64,000 nt of DNA from Eonycteris spelaea (taxonomy: Eukaryota; Chordata; Mammalia; Chiroptera; Pteropodidae): the NCBI GenBank assembly GCA_003508835.1, contig PUFA01000077.1:1626001-1690000 (forward strand). Reading direction: 5' to 3'. Shown here piece by piece: positions 21,150 to 31,785 of the stretch. The position numbers were made by a program, and so were the translations under genes. The notes beneath the pieces were generated by a model that saw nothing but the letters and a program-made list of their open reading frames with translations, was not told the DNA's origin and ran no database searches. Position 1 is the first letter of the stretch; each line of letters opens with the position of its first letter.

Positions 21150-21835
21150 CATGTCTTTCTACTAACTTGCTTTTACATTATAAAAGTAACATGCTCATTT
21201 AAAAATTTCAATCAATTTTAAATTTAAAGATCAAAGTTGTCTTTAATTCTTTTTTTAAATTTTCTGTTTTATTTTCTGTTTTTTTTCTGAGGTAGCCACT
21301 ATTATTTCTTGTTTATCTTTTTAGAGTTTCTCTAGCACATAGAAGCATGTGCGCGCACACATACACACATACACAATCTTTTTTTAAACCCAAAGGTGAT
21401 CATAATGTACATGCTGTTTTGTAAATACTTAGTGTTTCCCGTTTGATGTATGTTTCCACAGCAGTACATAAGATCATTCTCATTATTTTTAACAGCTATA
21501 AGGATAAACCATAATTTATATAACCTTTTCTCTAATAATAGACAATTAGGTTGTTAGACAAGTTTTATTTGCTATACTAAATAATGCTGCAAAATTTTCT
21601 TGTACGAGTTATTGTACAAGTATTTATGAAAAATAAATTTCCGGATATGAAAATTTTAAATTATAGGGTATGACTTTTACAATTTTAATAGTATTGGCAA
21701 ACTGTCTTTTAAAAATAGAGCATCAAAATATACTCTCGTTAACAATGTATGGAAGTGCCAATTTCCCAATATCCTTACCTACTCTGCGAATTACCCAATA
21801 TTTTATTCTCTGCCTATCTGAGACATAAGAAATGC
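21150..21835 (-). mobile_element. Second old L1 3' region, antisense
   Basis: A new L1 3' end starts after 21130 (ttacattataaaagtaacat) and runs again through antisense 3' UTR and ORF2 text (ctgttttgtaaatacttagt, acaattaggttgttagacaa, aataatgctgcaaaattttc, aattataggg...). The order restarts from the 3' terminus, so this is a separate and apparently older insertion lying next to the previous copy in the same orientation. Confidence 0.8.
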
Positions 21836-22238
21836 TTTCTGGTTTTTCTGCATTCTAAATAGATTTAAGAGATGGTGGTGTGTGTGGGGGTATATGTATG
21901 CCACTATAAAGTTAAGAAGCATATTTCAAATTTTACTATCAAATTCAAGTTTTTTTAGAATATGTGTTGGCTAATGTTTTATAAAATAAAAGCAAAAATA
22001 TGCTTCTAAAGCCAAATGTAATGAGTTTTACACTTTGTGGAGTCAGAAACTTTCTACTTTGCTGTGCTAACAAGAGAGCGGTTGAATTCATTGAGGATTC
22101 ATCAGGAAATATCCCACCCACCATGGAGTTTAAAAGTCTGACTATATCATCATCTAGTAGTTGTCAAGTGAGGGAGGATTATCTGTAAACAGAGTTTATA
22201 GTTTACAATTGCTTCTTAGTTTTTTCCCATGGTTTAGT
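21836..22238. other. No gene or repeat recognised
   Basis: Unassigned AT-rich sequence containing the short frame 22000-22188, which has no identifiable motif. Confidence 0.4.
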
Positions 22239-22265
22239 CATCCATCCACTCATCCATTCATTTGT
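22239..22265 (+). repeat. Degenerate CATC/CATT simple repeat
   Basis: catccatccactcatccatt is a short, impure tetranucleotide tract at the edge of the adjacent ancient repeat. Confidence 0.6.
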
Positions 22266-22440
22266 TTATTTAACTACTATTTATTACCATCTAATTGGCA
22301 CTGGCTTGGGCACTGGGGAGATAAGGATTGTGTCCAGTGACCCACAATCTGGTGTGGGGATGGGGAGAGAACAGAGTGAACAGGTCCTCACAGCTGTTCG
22401 CTAAGAGCCTTTAGACTCCCAGACAGGGAGTCAGGCCAAG
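22266..22440. mobile_element. Ancient interspersed repeat, family not named
   Basis: tttaactactatttattacc, ggcactgggg, agataaggattg and gtggggatggggag follow a common mammalian pattern (aaatatttattgag, aggcactggggata, gtgggggag). Related pieces are at 4491-4745 and 50495-50830. Confidence 0.45.
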
Positions 22441-23855
22441 AAAGAGGAGGACCGGCTTAAATCCCTGACTGATGAGCAGACGATTGGATAGAAAAGCCAT
22501 TCTACTTACTGAACATTTTGGAGTCTGGATTGAAACTTAATTAAAATTCAAATTAAAAGCTGATTCAGAACACTTAATTTTTCATTGATGACCTGCAGTG
22601 GGAATCAATCATCAAGTCAGAAGATAGACCTAAGAATGAACAAAATTATCAGCTTATCTTGTATGGTGGTCAAGGAGAATTAATCAGTCACATCCCAGTC
22701 AAGGAAGCCACATGGCCAACAGTGACTGTCTTCTCAGCCATCAGGCACACACACTGCCAATGTGGGAAAGGGTGGGCAGGTGCACGGGTTTATCAGCAGA
22801 CAGATGGTAGGAAGTGAATTTTCACTGTAACTTGGAAGGATGGTCCTGATGAATGAGTGTTCTCTATTTTTGAAAAACTGATTATGGTGAAGAAAAAATA
22901 TAGATATGAGAAAAATCAAACTTTCTACTTTATATAATGTTCTTTTTTTTTTTTTATCTTACTAGAGATCATAAATAAAGTTATATGTTACACAGTCTTT
23001 TACAGGTCTCTATTACTCTTTGGTCTTTATATATTAAAACATATCTCTAAGTAAAAGACACTACAATACTCCCACCAACAATAACACATTAATATAGGAG
23101 AAAAATCAGTTCATGGAGTTAGAAATAGGATATAAGTATCGCCCAAGTTAGAGAAATTCAGTTTCTTATTCATGTCATGGTATAGAACTTCTATAGAATA
23201 TCTTTCTGAACCACTTTTTAATGAGAGGAAGGCTGTGTTAAGAACAGATGATTAAAATAAACATCTTCCAGGCTGGACTTGAGGTTGAATTCCACACCTA
23301 TGAAGTCTTTGCGTTTGTCTTTCAGTCTCAAATACTGGCATGAAGTTGCATCAGCTGTTTAACTAGCATCTCATCTGAGCATCTCACCAGCATCTGCCAA
23401 GATGAAAAATCCATTGCCTGGGAGCCAGGTGAAGTTTGATCCAATACTTTAATTCTTAATTAATTTAAATCTTTATTTTTGGGTAGGTGCTCTATTCCTG
23501 CTCACCCTTAAACTGAGGTAGTCCCACTTGACTAGTTGGGGCTGAAGACCATGTTTTAGGCTTATACCCCAGGACCACTCTCCTCACCTTTGAGAACTCC
23601 CTATCCCGTGGCTTCCCAACCAGGTCTCTGCTGTGTCCACCCTCACTCTGACAAATTCATCCAGGCAGATGTGATGACGGATGATCTTGATGGGCAACAT
23701 ATTCGAGGGTATTGTGGAGGTAATACTGTAATCCAGAGGAGCTTGTGGTAGGTGACTGAAAGATGTTTTAGAGTGAGCTTCATTTTAATGCTATTATATT
23801 GTCCTGCATAGTCAGCCGACATGGTTAAATACTATGAAACTCAGGTCTTCATTCT
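22441..23855. other. No gene or repeat recognised
   Basis: Unassigned. A (T)13 run is at 22943-22955. Frames are short and featureless. Confidence 0.4.
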
Positions 23856-23859
23856 CCCT

Positions 23860-24240
23860 GCCAAATACTGGCCAGTCCTCCAGCTCTGTCTTGCATGGGC
23901 AGCACCCTTCCCTCTCATCATGCCATATCTTTTAGTGTGCACCGCAAAGTCTCTTGTTTTGGGGCCTTCCCACGTGGTGTTCTTTCTTTGGGAGTAGTGT
24001 TCAGGCCCCTTACACATAGTTACCTCCTATTCATCCTTTAAAACTTCGATGCAGAGTCACTTCTCTAGAAGCTTGCTAGAATTTTTGCCTTTCTCTTCCA
24101 TAAATTCTTTTTTTTAGATGTTCTTCCTCTATGCGTCTTTAGCATTTTATGCTTGCTCCTCTCAGAACACTCCTCAAAGACCATGCTTATAATTTTGTTC
24201 GTCCAGCACAGAGAAAACTCCAATTAAAAGTAATGATTCA
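23860..24240 (+). mobile_element. L2 LINE fragment
   Basis: The order cagtcctccagctctgtctt, ggggccttcccacgtggtgt, ttctttctttgggag, aggccccttac and tcctattcatcctttaaaac is that of the L2 3' region (agggcctttgcac, ctgttccctctgcctgg, cctactcatccttcaggtc). Degenerate; no open frame. Confidence 0.65.
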
Positions 24241-24399
24241 TATTATTGTTGTTATTATTGTTGTACTATAATCACTAGACTCTAATGATGCCTCCGGCAT
24301 ATACCTGGAATTCGATAAATATTTGTAACAGAAAAGTGGATAAGCTCAGACTTGCACTGGGAGCTATACCTGCCATCTCTGCTGCTTCCTCTGGATTAC

Positions 24400-24580
24400 C
24401 TCAGTGGGGAGTGATCCCCATCTTCCTAAAGCCTGCAATACTTTCTCCCATTTGTATAGACTTTTTACATAAACATCTCCTTCTGTAGAGTATAAATTCC
24501 TTGAGGGCAGTAATACTATCTTATGAAATCCCCTACAGAGTCTAAGATAAGTCACTGAATAAAAAATATTTAAAAAATAA
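24400..24580 (+). mobile_element. L2 LINE 3' terminus
   Basis: ctgtagagtataaattcctt, gagggcagtaatactatctt and cactgaataaaaaatatt match the L2 end (gactgtaagctccttgaggg, caataaatatttg). Probably the same insertion as 23860-24240 with diverged sequence between. Confidence 0.75.
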
Positions 24581-25078
24581 TTCTGAATTCATATAGATAA
24601 ATAGGCACAATCTCATTTCTTGATTTCCTAGAATTACAGCATATTTTTGCTGAATTAAACATAGAAAAGGGGATGAATAAGGATATGCAGGTAACTCTGA
24701 ATATGCTGTGCGACTCTAGTTCTTCAAGAGAGATTACTAAATAAATGCTAAAATGTTTGTGGAAGCACAGTGGCAAATTTTGTGGCAGTGTTTTTCAGTG
24801 CTAGAAGTAAGGAATTATCTTAGGCTTCAATTTATACATAATACTGCCAGAACAAACGCTCTAAGTTAGGTGTTGTGATTGATACATTTCATAGTAATGA
24901 AAGGGACTTTAAGTTTTCTAGAGTATATTTAGATTCTCAGTTTGGTGGCTTTATGGTCAATAGCTTCAGATATAAAAACGGCTTAATAAGTACCAAAGTT
25001 GCTCAGTCCTTCTCCCAGCTACCTTACCCTAGGACTATTGTTATCTGATCCGGAAAGCAAAGATGTATAATCTAAAAG
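24581..25078. other. No gene or repeat recognised
   Basis: Unassigned AT-rich sequence up to the L1 target site. Confidence 0.4.
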
Positions 25079-25555
25079 TAGTGATGAGACATGGAAACAA
25101 CCTAAGTATAACTTTGACGGATGATTGGATAAAGAAGATGTGGTACATTTATATAATGGAATACTACTCAGCCATAAAAAATGATGATATAGTGACATTT
25201 GTGACAACATGGATGGATCCTGAGAGTATTATGTTAAATGAAATAAGTCAGATGGAAAAGGACAAGAAGCATATGATTTCACTCATATGTGGGATATAAA
25301 ACAAAAAGCAACAAACAAAACTAACAAACATAGATACAGATAATAATATGGCAGTTAGTAGAGGGGAAGTGGGGTGGGGGGATGAAGAGGGTAAAGGGGT
25401 CAAATATATGGTGACAGAAGGAGACTAGACTCTGAGGACACATGGTGAGGACACAATGCAAAATATAGATGACATATATAGAATTGTACACTTGAATCTT
25501 AGATATGTTATTAACCAATGTTACTCCAATACATTTAATTAAAAAATAGTGATGA
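25079..25555 (+). mobile_element. Truncated L1 3' end with target-site duplication
   Basis: The L1 insert (25088-25546) carries the last part of ORF2, the G-rich 3' UTR and an A-rich end, flanked by TAGTGATGA at 25079-25087 and 25547-25555. The 3' UTR contains GGGGTGGGGGG followed by GGG and GGGG at 25375-25400, the polypurine G4-prone patch typical of mammalian L1. It is one of the better preserved L1 copies in the window. Confidence 0.9.
25088..25299 (+). pseudogene. L1 ORF2p C-terminal end, open to its natural stop
   Basis: About 70 codons remain open and contain the ORF2p C-terminal signatures DDWIKKMWYIYIMEYYSAIK, MLNEISQMEKDKKHM and the terminal CGI before the stop. The upstream endonuclease and reverse transcriptase are absent through 5' truncation, so this is a dead fragment. 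Confidence 0.88.
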
Positions 25556-26274
25556 ATGAATGTGGCGATGAAGGGGAATGCAGTAGGATATGGAGTTGTG
25601 TGCAACTCAGGATAGAGATAAGTATAATGCAGAAGAGGACATTTAGGTCAATATTATGAGGGTGGATCAGAAATACAAGCCCTCCTGGAAATCTGTTGTG
25701 GTAAACTTCTTCCTGGGCCCCGTGGCCATTCTTCTCTTCACATTTGCCAGGAATGGCAAACAGTTTTCAACTTGTGGGCCAATGATTCTGATCAATTGAT
25801 AATGAAAGAACTACAGTGGATAAAGTTAGAAAAGATTCCATGGTCGGTTAGTGATGCTTGCCATCAGGATGGGGACGGCATGTCCATGTATTTACTATCT
25901 CAGGACTATGCCATCTACCCAGTCATTCAACTGAATAGCAAACACTGACAACTAATTTGTAATCCCTGAGGTTAAAATTCACGGTATTAAGTTTTATTGT
26001 GTTGGGTTCTGTAATAGGACATTACTATACGCTAGTTTAGGGGTTTGTTATAAAACACTGAGTAAAAGAGGTTGGATTTGTTTTTATTTGCCCTTTCATG
26101 CTGGTTCCTAAAATCCAAGTTTGGAAACATTTTTTGCATCTCTAAGGAAGTAGGGTTTAGTCCCTTCCATTTGCTTTGAGTATGGCTTCCAAAGCGTAGT
26201 GTATGGAAAGGAAAAAAAAATATAAGTCCACAGTGGAAGAAACTGGTAAATACTGCCTAACCAAATGATCAAGG
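25556..26274. other. No gene or repeat recognised
   Basis: Unassigned sequence following the L1. There is an A-run at about 26212-26220. No coding signature was found. Confidence 0.4.
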
Positions 26275-26790
26275 TGAAGCGCCCCTATGGTGAATCAGGT
26301 TGGTAGCATGTCCACTTTGATACGGTGTGATAAGGGCACTTTACCTCTGTGGGATTCCTTCTTAAGACCTATAACTCCAAGTTTAATCGTGAGAAAGCAT
26401 CAGCTAAACTCAAATTAAGGAGTTTTCTACAAAACATCTGACCACTATTCCTCAAAATTGTCAAAATGATACAATACATGGAAAGACTGAGAAACTGTCA
26501 GAGCCCAGAGGAGTCTAAGGTGACAAGACAACCAAAAGCAATGTGGTACCCTGGAACAGAAAAAGGACATTAGTGGAAAACTGGTGAAATCAAGTAAAAT
26601 CTGAAGTTTTGCTAATAGCAATGTACCAGTGTTGAATTCTAGGTTCTGATAAATGTACCATGATAATGTAAGGTGGTAATATTAGGAGGAATTAGGTGAG
26701 GTGTACACACGAACTCTTTATCATTTTTGTTACTTTTCCATAAATTTATAATTATTCTAAAATAAAAGTTATTTAAAAACCAACCAACTA
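26275..26790 (+). mobile_element. Old L1-type or unclassified repeat
   Basis: The text acaaaacatctgaccactat, cctcaaaattgtcaaaatga, ctgagaaactgtcagagccc, ggtgacaagacaaccaaaag, tcaagtaaaatctgaagttt and tgtaccagtgttgaattcta matches a very common old mammalian repeat (cattctacaaaataactgac, gaggaactgtcaca, gacatgacaacta, caatgttaaatttcctg). I take it to be an L1M-type 3' end or similar; the family name is uncertain, the repeat nature fairly sure. Confidence 0.65.
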
Positions 26791-26840
26791 AACGATTTAT
26801 TAAAGAGGTATGAGTATTCCTGTATGGGTTGTATGAGTGA

Positions 26841-26860
26841 GTGTGATTGAGTGTGATTGA

Positions 26861-26888
<28 letters not shown>
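26841..26888 (+). repeat. (GT)14 microsatellite with GAGTGTGATT preamble
   Basis: Two tandem copies of GTGTGATTGA lead into fourteen uninterrupted GT units (26861-26888). Likely length-polymorphic. Confidence 0.92.
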
Positions 26889-26890
<2 letters not shown>

Positions 26891-26895
<5 letters not shown>

Positions 26896-29059
26896 CTAAC
26901 ACTTGTTCAAATAATACAGACCTGAAGTCCATGCTTAAGAATAAGATTTTACCTGGAAAGAGTTTTTTTTTATAAGTGCTATTGGCGACTTGTTTAGTGA
27001 CTATTTACCATTCTAATTTTGAGTTTCTCTCGCCTTATAGTAGTTAGAAGAACTTTCCCTTGTTATCACTCATAAAGAAGTACTATAAGAATAGTTGGCA
27101 TTTTCCATTTTTTCTTGTACTTCCTCTACTAATTTCACTACTTTCTATTAAGAATCTCTCATTTTTTTGATGCCTACCTGCATTTTCATATGATATTCTG
27201 AACTACTTTACTTTCTATTTTCTTTATATTTACTTGCAAAACTCAGACACATTTTTTTTATCATTCATGGCATCAGTTGTGACTCTTAATCTTTAAAACA
27301 AATAAAAGATTTGGTGTGACAATATATATGTAAATTCAGCCTGGTTATCTTCTTTCTTCCTGCTGATAGTAGTTGGTACACATTTATAATACATGAGTTT
27401 AAATTACTTTTCCTGACTACAAAAATATATTTCCTCTGACTTGTAGCCTAAGGAGATCCTGAAAGGGGTCCACAGCTAATGCGGAAAAAGAGAATGGAAG
27501 AGCCTCATTTGATGACGCTTATCAAGGTCCATTTAATTCCACAGTAGGTGTCTATGGCTCTGAAGACTGGCAGTGCAGGGTTGACAGCCTCGAATAACAC
27601 CTCGCTCTTCAACATCCATAAAATTAGCTTAAAATTTATGGCTCCGGCAAATACTTCTGGCTTTTTATGCTTTATTCACTACCTGAGAATATTTCACTGG
27701 GGAGATTTATTTGACTAAAATGCATTGAAATTACTTGCATCAATGAACTACATTATAGGTGAAATCTGGTATAAATGATGTAAGAAGGGACTCAAAAATA
27801 ACAAGGTGACAAAGCTTAGAAAAACCTGTCACACCATCTCTTTCCTTGATTTGATTTTAGCTTATTTTAACTTTCAGACCCAAATTAGAAAATGATTTTG
27901 GTAGAAAGTTAAAATGAATGTGCAAATGAGGAATTTTTGCAAGGATGCAAATTAGACTAACCTTTCTTCTGAGAACAACTATAAAGCACAAAACAAAGCA
28001 AAAAGCAAATGTCTGAAAAATATCAGGAAAGCAATTAAAATGACCAGAAATATGGGACTAAGATTCAATAGAGAAAGAACATATATCATAAGCCCCCAAT
28101 TTATCATGGTTTTATCCTCTAAAAGCATTTGTCTATACTCAATATGAAGCTTAGAAACCAGGAAAAAATGGTGTCCTGGAGCTTGGAGCAGTCTCTTAGG
28201 TGGGGAGACAAAAACTGGAGAACAGGACTACCAGGGCCGTCACAAAAAGTGAGCCTAAGAGTTTGTACGCAGTCTCCCCATGAGGCATCAGTTACAAAGG
28301 GCTACATGCGTTGGCCAAGAACTCAGAAACCAAGCAGAGAGTTGAGGCTAAGAGGCTAATACCCAAACAGAGGAGACTTCTCTTATCTGGTATTGGACTT
28401 ACCCTACTGTTACAGACATATGTAAGAGCTGGAGAAAAATGTGTGAAATCACTATTTGCAGTCATCAGATAGCAACCAACACAGAGATTTAATCTTTGAG
28501 AGAAGGAAAGAAGAGGTGATCCCCACATTCTTGATGCTTTCTCCCTGACGATCACATCTAATTTGCTGAGCAAGAACATGGAGCCGAAACAGGGAATTTT
28601 GGTCTTGCTAATGAAGAATCATAGAGAATAAAATAGAGAATAAAAGTTTAGATTGCCAATATGACTGAGAGCTGGGAGTGTGGTCCCAAAGAAAGGCAGC
28701 CGAATCTGAGTATAAAATTCCCTGTGAATCCTCGGTCTAATCTTAAACTACAGGCATAAGGTACAACTCTGAGAGGCTTAGCAGAGAACAGCTGTTGTAA
28801 GGTTTGAGAGATGAGCAAAGATTTAGATGTTCCACAGCACTAGAGAGACAGAGTTCGGGGTCAAAATGTAGACAGTGGAGAGACCTTCGGAACACCTTGG
28901 AATTTCAGTTGAGAAGGCAGGAAGGCCTTGTTTTTAGTTGTAGGAACAATGCCCTAGAGCAAAATTAAAACCTAAGGCCCACTTTAATAAAGCCTAGAAC
29001 AAAGCTTTTACATTCTTTGGAAGTGTACATGGGGATTTAGAAAAACATGATACTCTGGG
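26891..29059. other. Long unassigned stretch
   Basis: No gene was recognised. The part 27600-27790 lacks obvious repeats and has the even AT-rich texture of conserved noncoding DNA. The part 28130-29000 is purine-rich on the + strand and may be the decayed upstream part of the L1 that follows, but no consensus match was clear. A tandem atagagaataaa pair lies at about 28620-28645. Confidence 0.4.
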
Positions 29060-29865
29060 ACAAGAGCAAGTTTCGTCGAATTTCAAATAATTTAAATTAG
29101 TGGTATATATTCTCTATTTTTCTTGGCATTAAATTAGATTTCTAAACCAGAAATTATAAAATGTACAAATGTTTACAAATTGAGAAACATACTTTTAAAC
29201 CATTCATCAATCAATGGAATGAAAATTATAAAATAGTTTTAACTGATGATGCAAACTCGATATATCAAAGCTAGTAGAATGTAGCTAAAGTAGTGATAGA
29301 GAGAAATGAATATAGCGTCACCGCCTCAGCTCCACCTGAGATCATCAGGCATTCGACTTTCGTAGGAGCACTGTCTCTGGTGCCACCAAGGTTGGGGACT
29401 GCTAGGTTAGAAAACAAAGTAAATGCAAGTAAAATAGAATATAATAAAAATAAAAGCAATTGCTGAAATAGAAAATAGGAACACAACTGAGAAAATCAAT
29501 AGTCAAAATTTAATTAAGAAAATCTTGTTAAATTAATAATGGAGACTGATAAAAAATTAATTAGAATAGCAAGAACAAGGAAAATTAGTAGAGAGCCTAC
29601 ATATAACATCAAGATAATAAAAGGATATTATCAGAAATATGATGCCAAAAAATGTGAAATTTTTATTTAATAAAAAAAGTCTCTTGTAAAACAGGTTTTC
29701 AAAATTGATAGTAGAAATAGAAAATCTTAACATTCTTATGTAATTATTCTTAAACTAATAATTAGAAATCTTCCTCAAACAAAAATAAAACTCCAGGCTC
29801 AGACAGTTTCACTGGTGAATTTCCCCAAACTTTTAAAGAAGAAATAAAACTGACCACACAGAAAT
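29060..29865 (+). pseudogene. Decayed L1 ORF2 reverse-transcriptase-side remnant
   Basis: Text such as ggcattaaattagatttcta, atgtttacaaattgagaaac, gaatgtagctaaagtagtga, gaaatagaaaatcttaacat, ccaggctcagacagtttcac and tggtgaatttccccaaactt corresponds to L1 ORF2 near the start of the reverse transcriptase domain. Stops and indels are everywhere. It is split by a hAT fragment (29318-29402). It joins an L1 C-terminal/3' region at about 29870, so either about 1.5 kb of ORF2 was deleted or two L1 insertions abut. Confidence 0.75.
29318..29402 (+). mobile_element. hAT MITE fragment nested in L1
   Basis: gtcaccgcctcagctccacc, tcatcaggcattcg, tcgtaggagcactg, ctggtgcc and the terminus aaggttggggactgctag match the right half of the element at 3575-3798. 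Only the 3' terminal repeat is present, and L1 ORF2 text flanks both sides. Confidence 0.8.
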
Positions 29866-30178
29866 GGTTCGAGAGAACGTAGAGCAGCCTGACCTCGCGC
29901 ACGTTGCTGTGGGAGTGTGACCTGGTGCCACCTCTCTGAAAAATGGTTGGCGCCATCTGCTGAAGCAGATCACGTGCGGCCCCCTGCCCATTTTATTTTA
30001 CTTTTAGGTACAGAACCAACAGATATGAGTACATATGTGCGTTAAAAGGAATGCATAAAATGTGCGCTTCATCCTTATGCATGATAGAGACAACACAGAT
30101 GTTTAGGCAGAGTCGCATGGGTAAATAAACTGTGGTTTCGTCACATAGTAAAAAACTGTACAGCAATGAAAGAGAGAG

Positions 30179-30189
30179 ATTACAGCTAT
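30179..30189 (+). repeat. Left target-site duplication of the hybrid SINE
   Basis: ATTACAGCTAT, repeated perfectly at 30419-30429. It fixes both ends of the insertion. Confidence 0.9.
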
Positions 30190-30269
30190 TGGTTACCATT
30201 CCATAGTGTAGCGGTTAGCATGTCTGCTTTACACGCAGAAGGTCCTGGGTTCATGCCCCAGTAGAGCCA
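30190..30269 (+). other. tRNA-Val(UAC)-derived head of the SINE
   Basis: Text ccatagtgtagcggtta, then tgtctgctttacacgcagaa and ggtcctgggttcatgcccca tracks tRNA-Val closely, including the anticodon arm with TAC. The A box (tagtgtagcgg) is intact. The B box reads ggttcatgcccc, altered from ggttcgagcccc. A short extra segment near the 5' end (ttaccattcca where ttcca is expected) separates the acceptor strand from the D arm. It is not a functional tRNA. Confidence 0.85.
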
Positions 30270-30278
30270 CTGTCCATG

Positions 30279-30394
30279 GTCTATGGCCATGCCACCCTGA
30301 ACAAGCCCAATGTCTGATCTCAGAAGCTAAGCAGGGTTCGGGCCTGGTTAGTACTTGGATGGGAGACCACCTAGGAAGACCAGACTCTGTAGGC
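30279..30394 (+). other. 5S rRNA-derived body of the SINE
   Basis: It starts gtctatggccatgccaccct and ends ctgtaggc, spanning nearly the whole 5S sequence (116 bp against about 120). The promoter regions are well kept: agaagctaagcagggt (A box) and cctggttagtacttggatgg (C box). Most differences from 5S are at CpG sites (tacgg to tatgg, ctcgg to ctcag, accgcc to accacc), as methylation decay would give. There is a short deletion in the cgatctcg region. Confidence 0.92.
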
Positions 30395-30418
30395 ATAAAA
30401 AAAAAAAAAAAAAAAAAA

Positions 30419-30429
30419 ATTACAGCTAT
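30419..30429 (+). repeat. Right target-site duplication of the hybrid SINE
   Basis: ATTACAGCTAT, identical to 30179-30189. The identity suggests a fairly recent insertion relative to the surrounding L1. Confidence 0.9.
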
Positions 30430-30715
30430 ACATTTTGACATGGATGAATCTCACAGAAATATTGTCATCTGAAAGAAGGTAGGCACAAAACAGCCTAAAA
30501 TTCTGTAGGATTTTATCTGCTCTTGTTAAAAAAAACTAATGCTATTTGGAAGGGTAATTCTGGGCAGCATGCAGAGAAAGGCTTCTGGGCTGCTGGTCAC
30601 AGACTACGCCTTGATACAGGACCTGGTTAAACAGGTGCAGTACTTTGTAAAAATTCACTGACTTGTAAGCTTATGATTTCTACTCCTGTTTGTACATTAT
30701 ATTTCCATACAAAGC

Positions 30716-31679
30716 TCCCTTCTCCTCTCCCTCCCTAAAGCAAAGTAGATCCTCAAAATTTTAACATGCATAATCCCTGCTATTTGAGGCCCTGGAAAAG
30801 TGACATGTAAGTGTCTTAGCTGGTATGAGAATGAGTCTCTTTAAATGAATTATGAACTTGATTATGAAAGAGATTGCAAAAATGTAGCATGACTGATGTT
30901 AAGGGACTGTTTTTTCCCCTCTTTCTCTTTTTCCCTGTCGTGTGTGTATGTGTTCCCATCTGCGATCATTAAGTGCATGGAAGGTCACATTAATGCCTCT
31001 TCAAATGTTAATGACCAAGTGCCCAGGAGGGCACCAGACACAGAGCTGCCCTGAGAGAGACCTCAACCTCTAAACTGACTCCGCCCTGCCTGGCAATGGT
31101 CGTGATGACATTTTTCCTCCCCAGAGCGAGGTTTAACACATGTTTGTAAAGTACTGGGAGATGCAAAGGTTTGGGGAGCTCTTGACATCCTAAGAATTCA
31201 TTTGAAAGCGCCGTGGATTTTAGATCTGAAGGACTCGTCAGCTAGACAAGCCATCCATTTAGGGCCAAGTTTCTAACTGTAAGTTGGTCAATCCACAAAG
31301 ACACCTCAAAGGTGCAAAGTCTTCATTTCCCACGAGATGTGATTCCCCACTGGCAGTACGTAGCAGAATCACATTTATGTTAATATGAAAGATCAGTCCC
31401 CTTCCCCAGCTATACAATTTGAATATGCAGGGCAGGCCACTGCATGTGTCCCTTTAGAAAGCCCCTGTGGTGATTGTGATGTGCACACCAGCTAGGCTCA
31501 CCATATAACCAGAGCCGGGGGGAAGCTGAGGCGGTGGTGCTGGGTGTACTGGAGGCACGAGGGGCCGGGGGATGGTATTTCAGCAGCCACTATGTCCAAG
31601 TTTTCATACCCCCAAAATAGAAGTTTCTAGTAAGTAATATAGATTATAAATATTTTTATTTTTAGACTCATAAAATATT
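30716..31679. other. Unassigned; includes a GC-rich patch
   Basis: No gene was recognised. The patch at about 31510-31575 (gccggggggaagctgaggcg, ggggccgggggatgg) is notably G-rich and has a few CpG. No promoter, start codon context or transcript signal accompanies it. Confidence 0.4.
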
Positions 31680-31785
31680 AGTTCTGAAAGGGACCGTCCA
31701 AAGCTCTCATTTTTCATGAGAAAACTGAGGCTGAGACTGAGCTGGGTGAGCCCTCTCCGTCAGGCTCTCAGGCCTGGATGCTTGG
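31680..31785 (-). mobile_element. MIR-like fragment, antisense (tentative)
   Basis: ctcatttttcatgagaaaac and tgaggctgagactgagctgg resemble the reverse-complement MIR core (ccattttacagatgaggaaa, ctgaggc). Short and diverged. Confidence 0.4.

Larger units (their letters stand above)
30190..30418 (+). mobile_element. Hybrid tRNA/5S rRNA SINE (MEG-TR type)
   Basis: The 229-bp insertion has three parts: a tRNA-Val-like head (30190-30269), a 5S rRNA-derived body (30279-30394) and a poly(A) tail (about 30397-30418). A perfect 11-bp target-site duplication flanks it. It therefore carries two potential RNA polymerase III internal promoters, the tRNA A/B boxes and the 5S A/intermediate/C boxes. SINEs of this design (MEG-TR, with the 5S-only relatives MEG-RS and MEG-RL) were described from megabats and not found in microbats or other mammals examined. 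Copying would have relied on L1 enzymes, consistent with the A tail and duplication. The assignment to MEG-TR rests on architecture recalled from the literature, not an alignment. Confidence 0.88.
29870..30715 (+). mobile_element. Old L1 3' region interrupted by the hybrid SINE
   Basis: Left of the SINE: taaataaactgtggtttcgt, catagtaaaaaactgtacag, caatgaaagagagagattac. Right of it: gacatggatgaatctcacag, aaatattgtcatctgaaaga, agg. These are contiguous parts of an L1 (aaactgtggtatattcatac...catggatgaatctcaaaaac). The end at 30660-30715 (ttgtaagcttatgatttcta) is the L1 3' UTR terminus. The SINE therefore inserted after this L1 was already in place. Confidence 0.85.

Noticed and set aside
19980..21835. 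A recent, active L1
   Set aside because: Frequent stops and frameshifts, only 3' parts, and two separate old copies. Nothing here could be mobile.
30190..30270. A functional tRNA-Val gene
   Set aside because: The B box is altered, an extra segment disrupts the 5' side, and the copy is fused to 5S and poly(A) with a target-site duplication. It is part of a SINE.
30279..30394. A genuine 5S rRNA gene
   Set aside because: It carries a deletion and CpG-type decay, and sits inside a retroposed unit with an A tail rather than followed by a T-run terminator.
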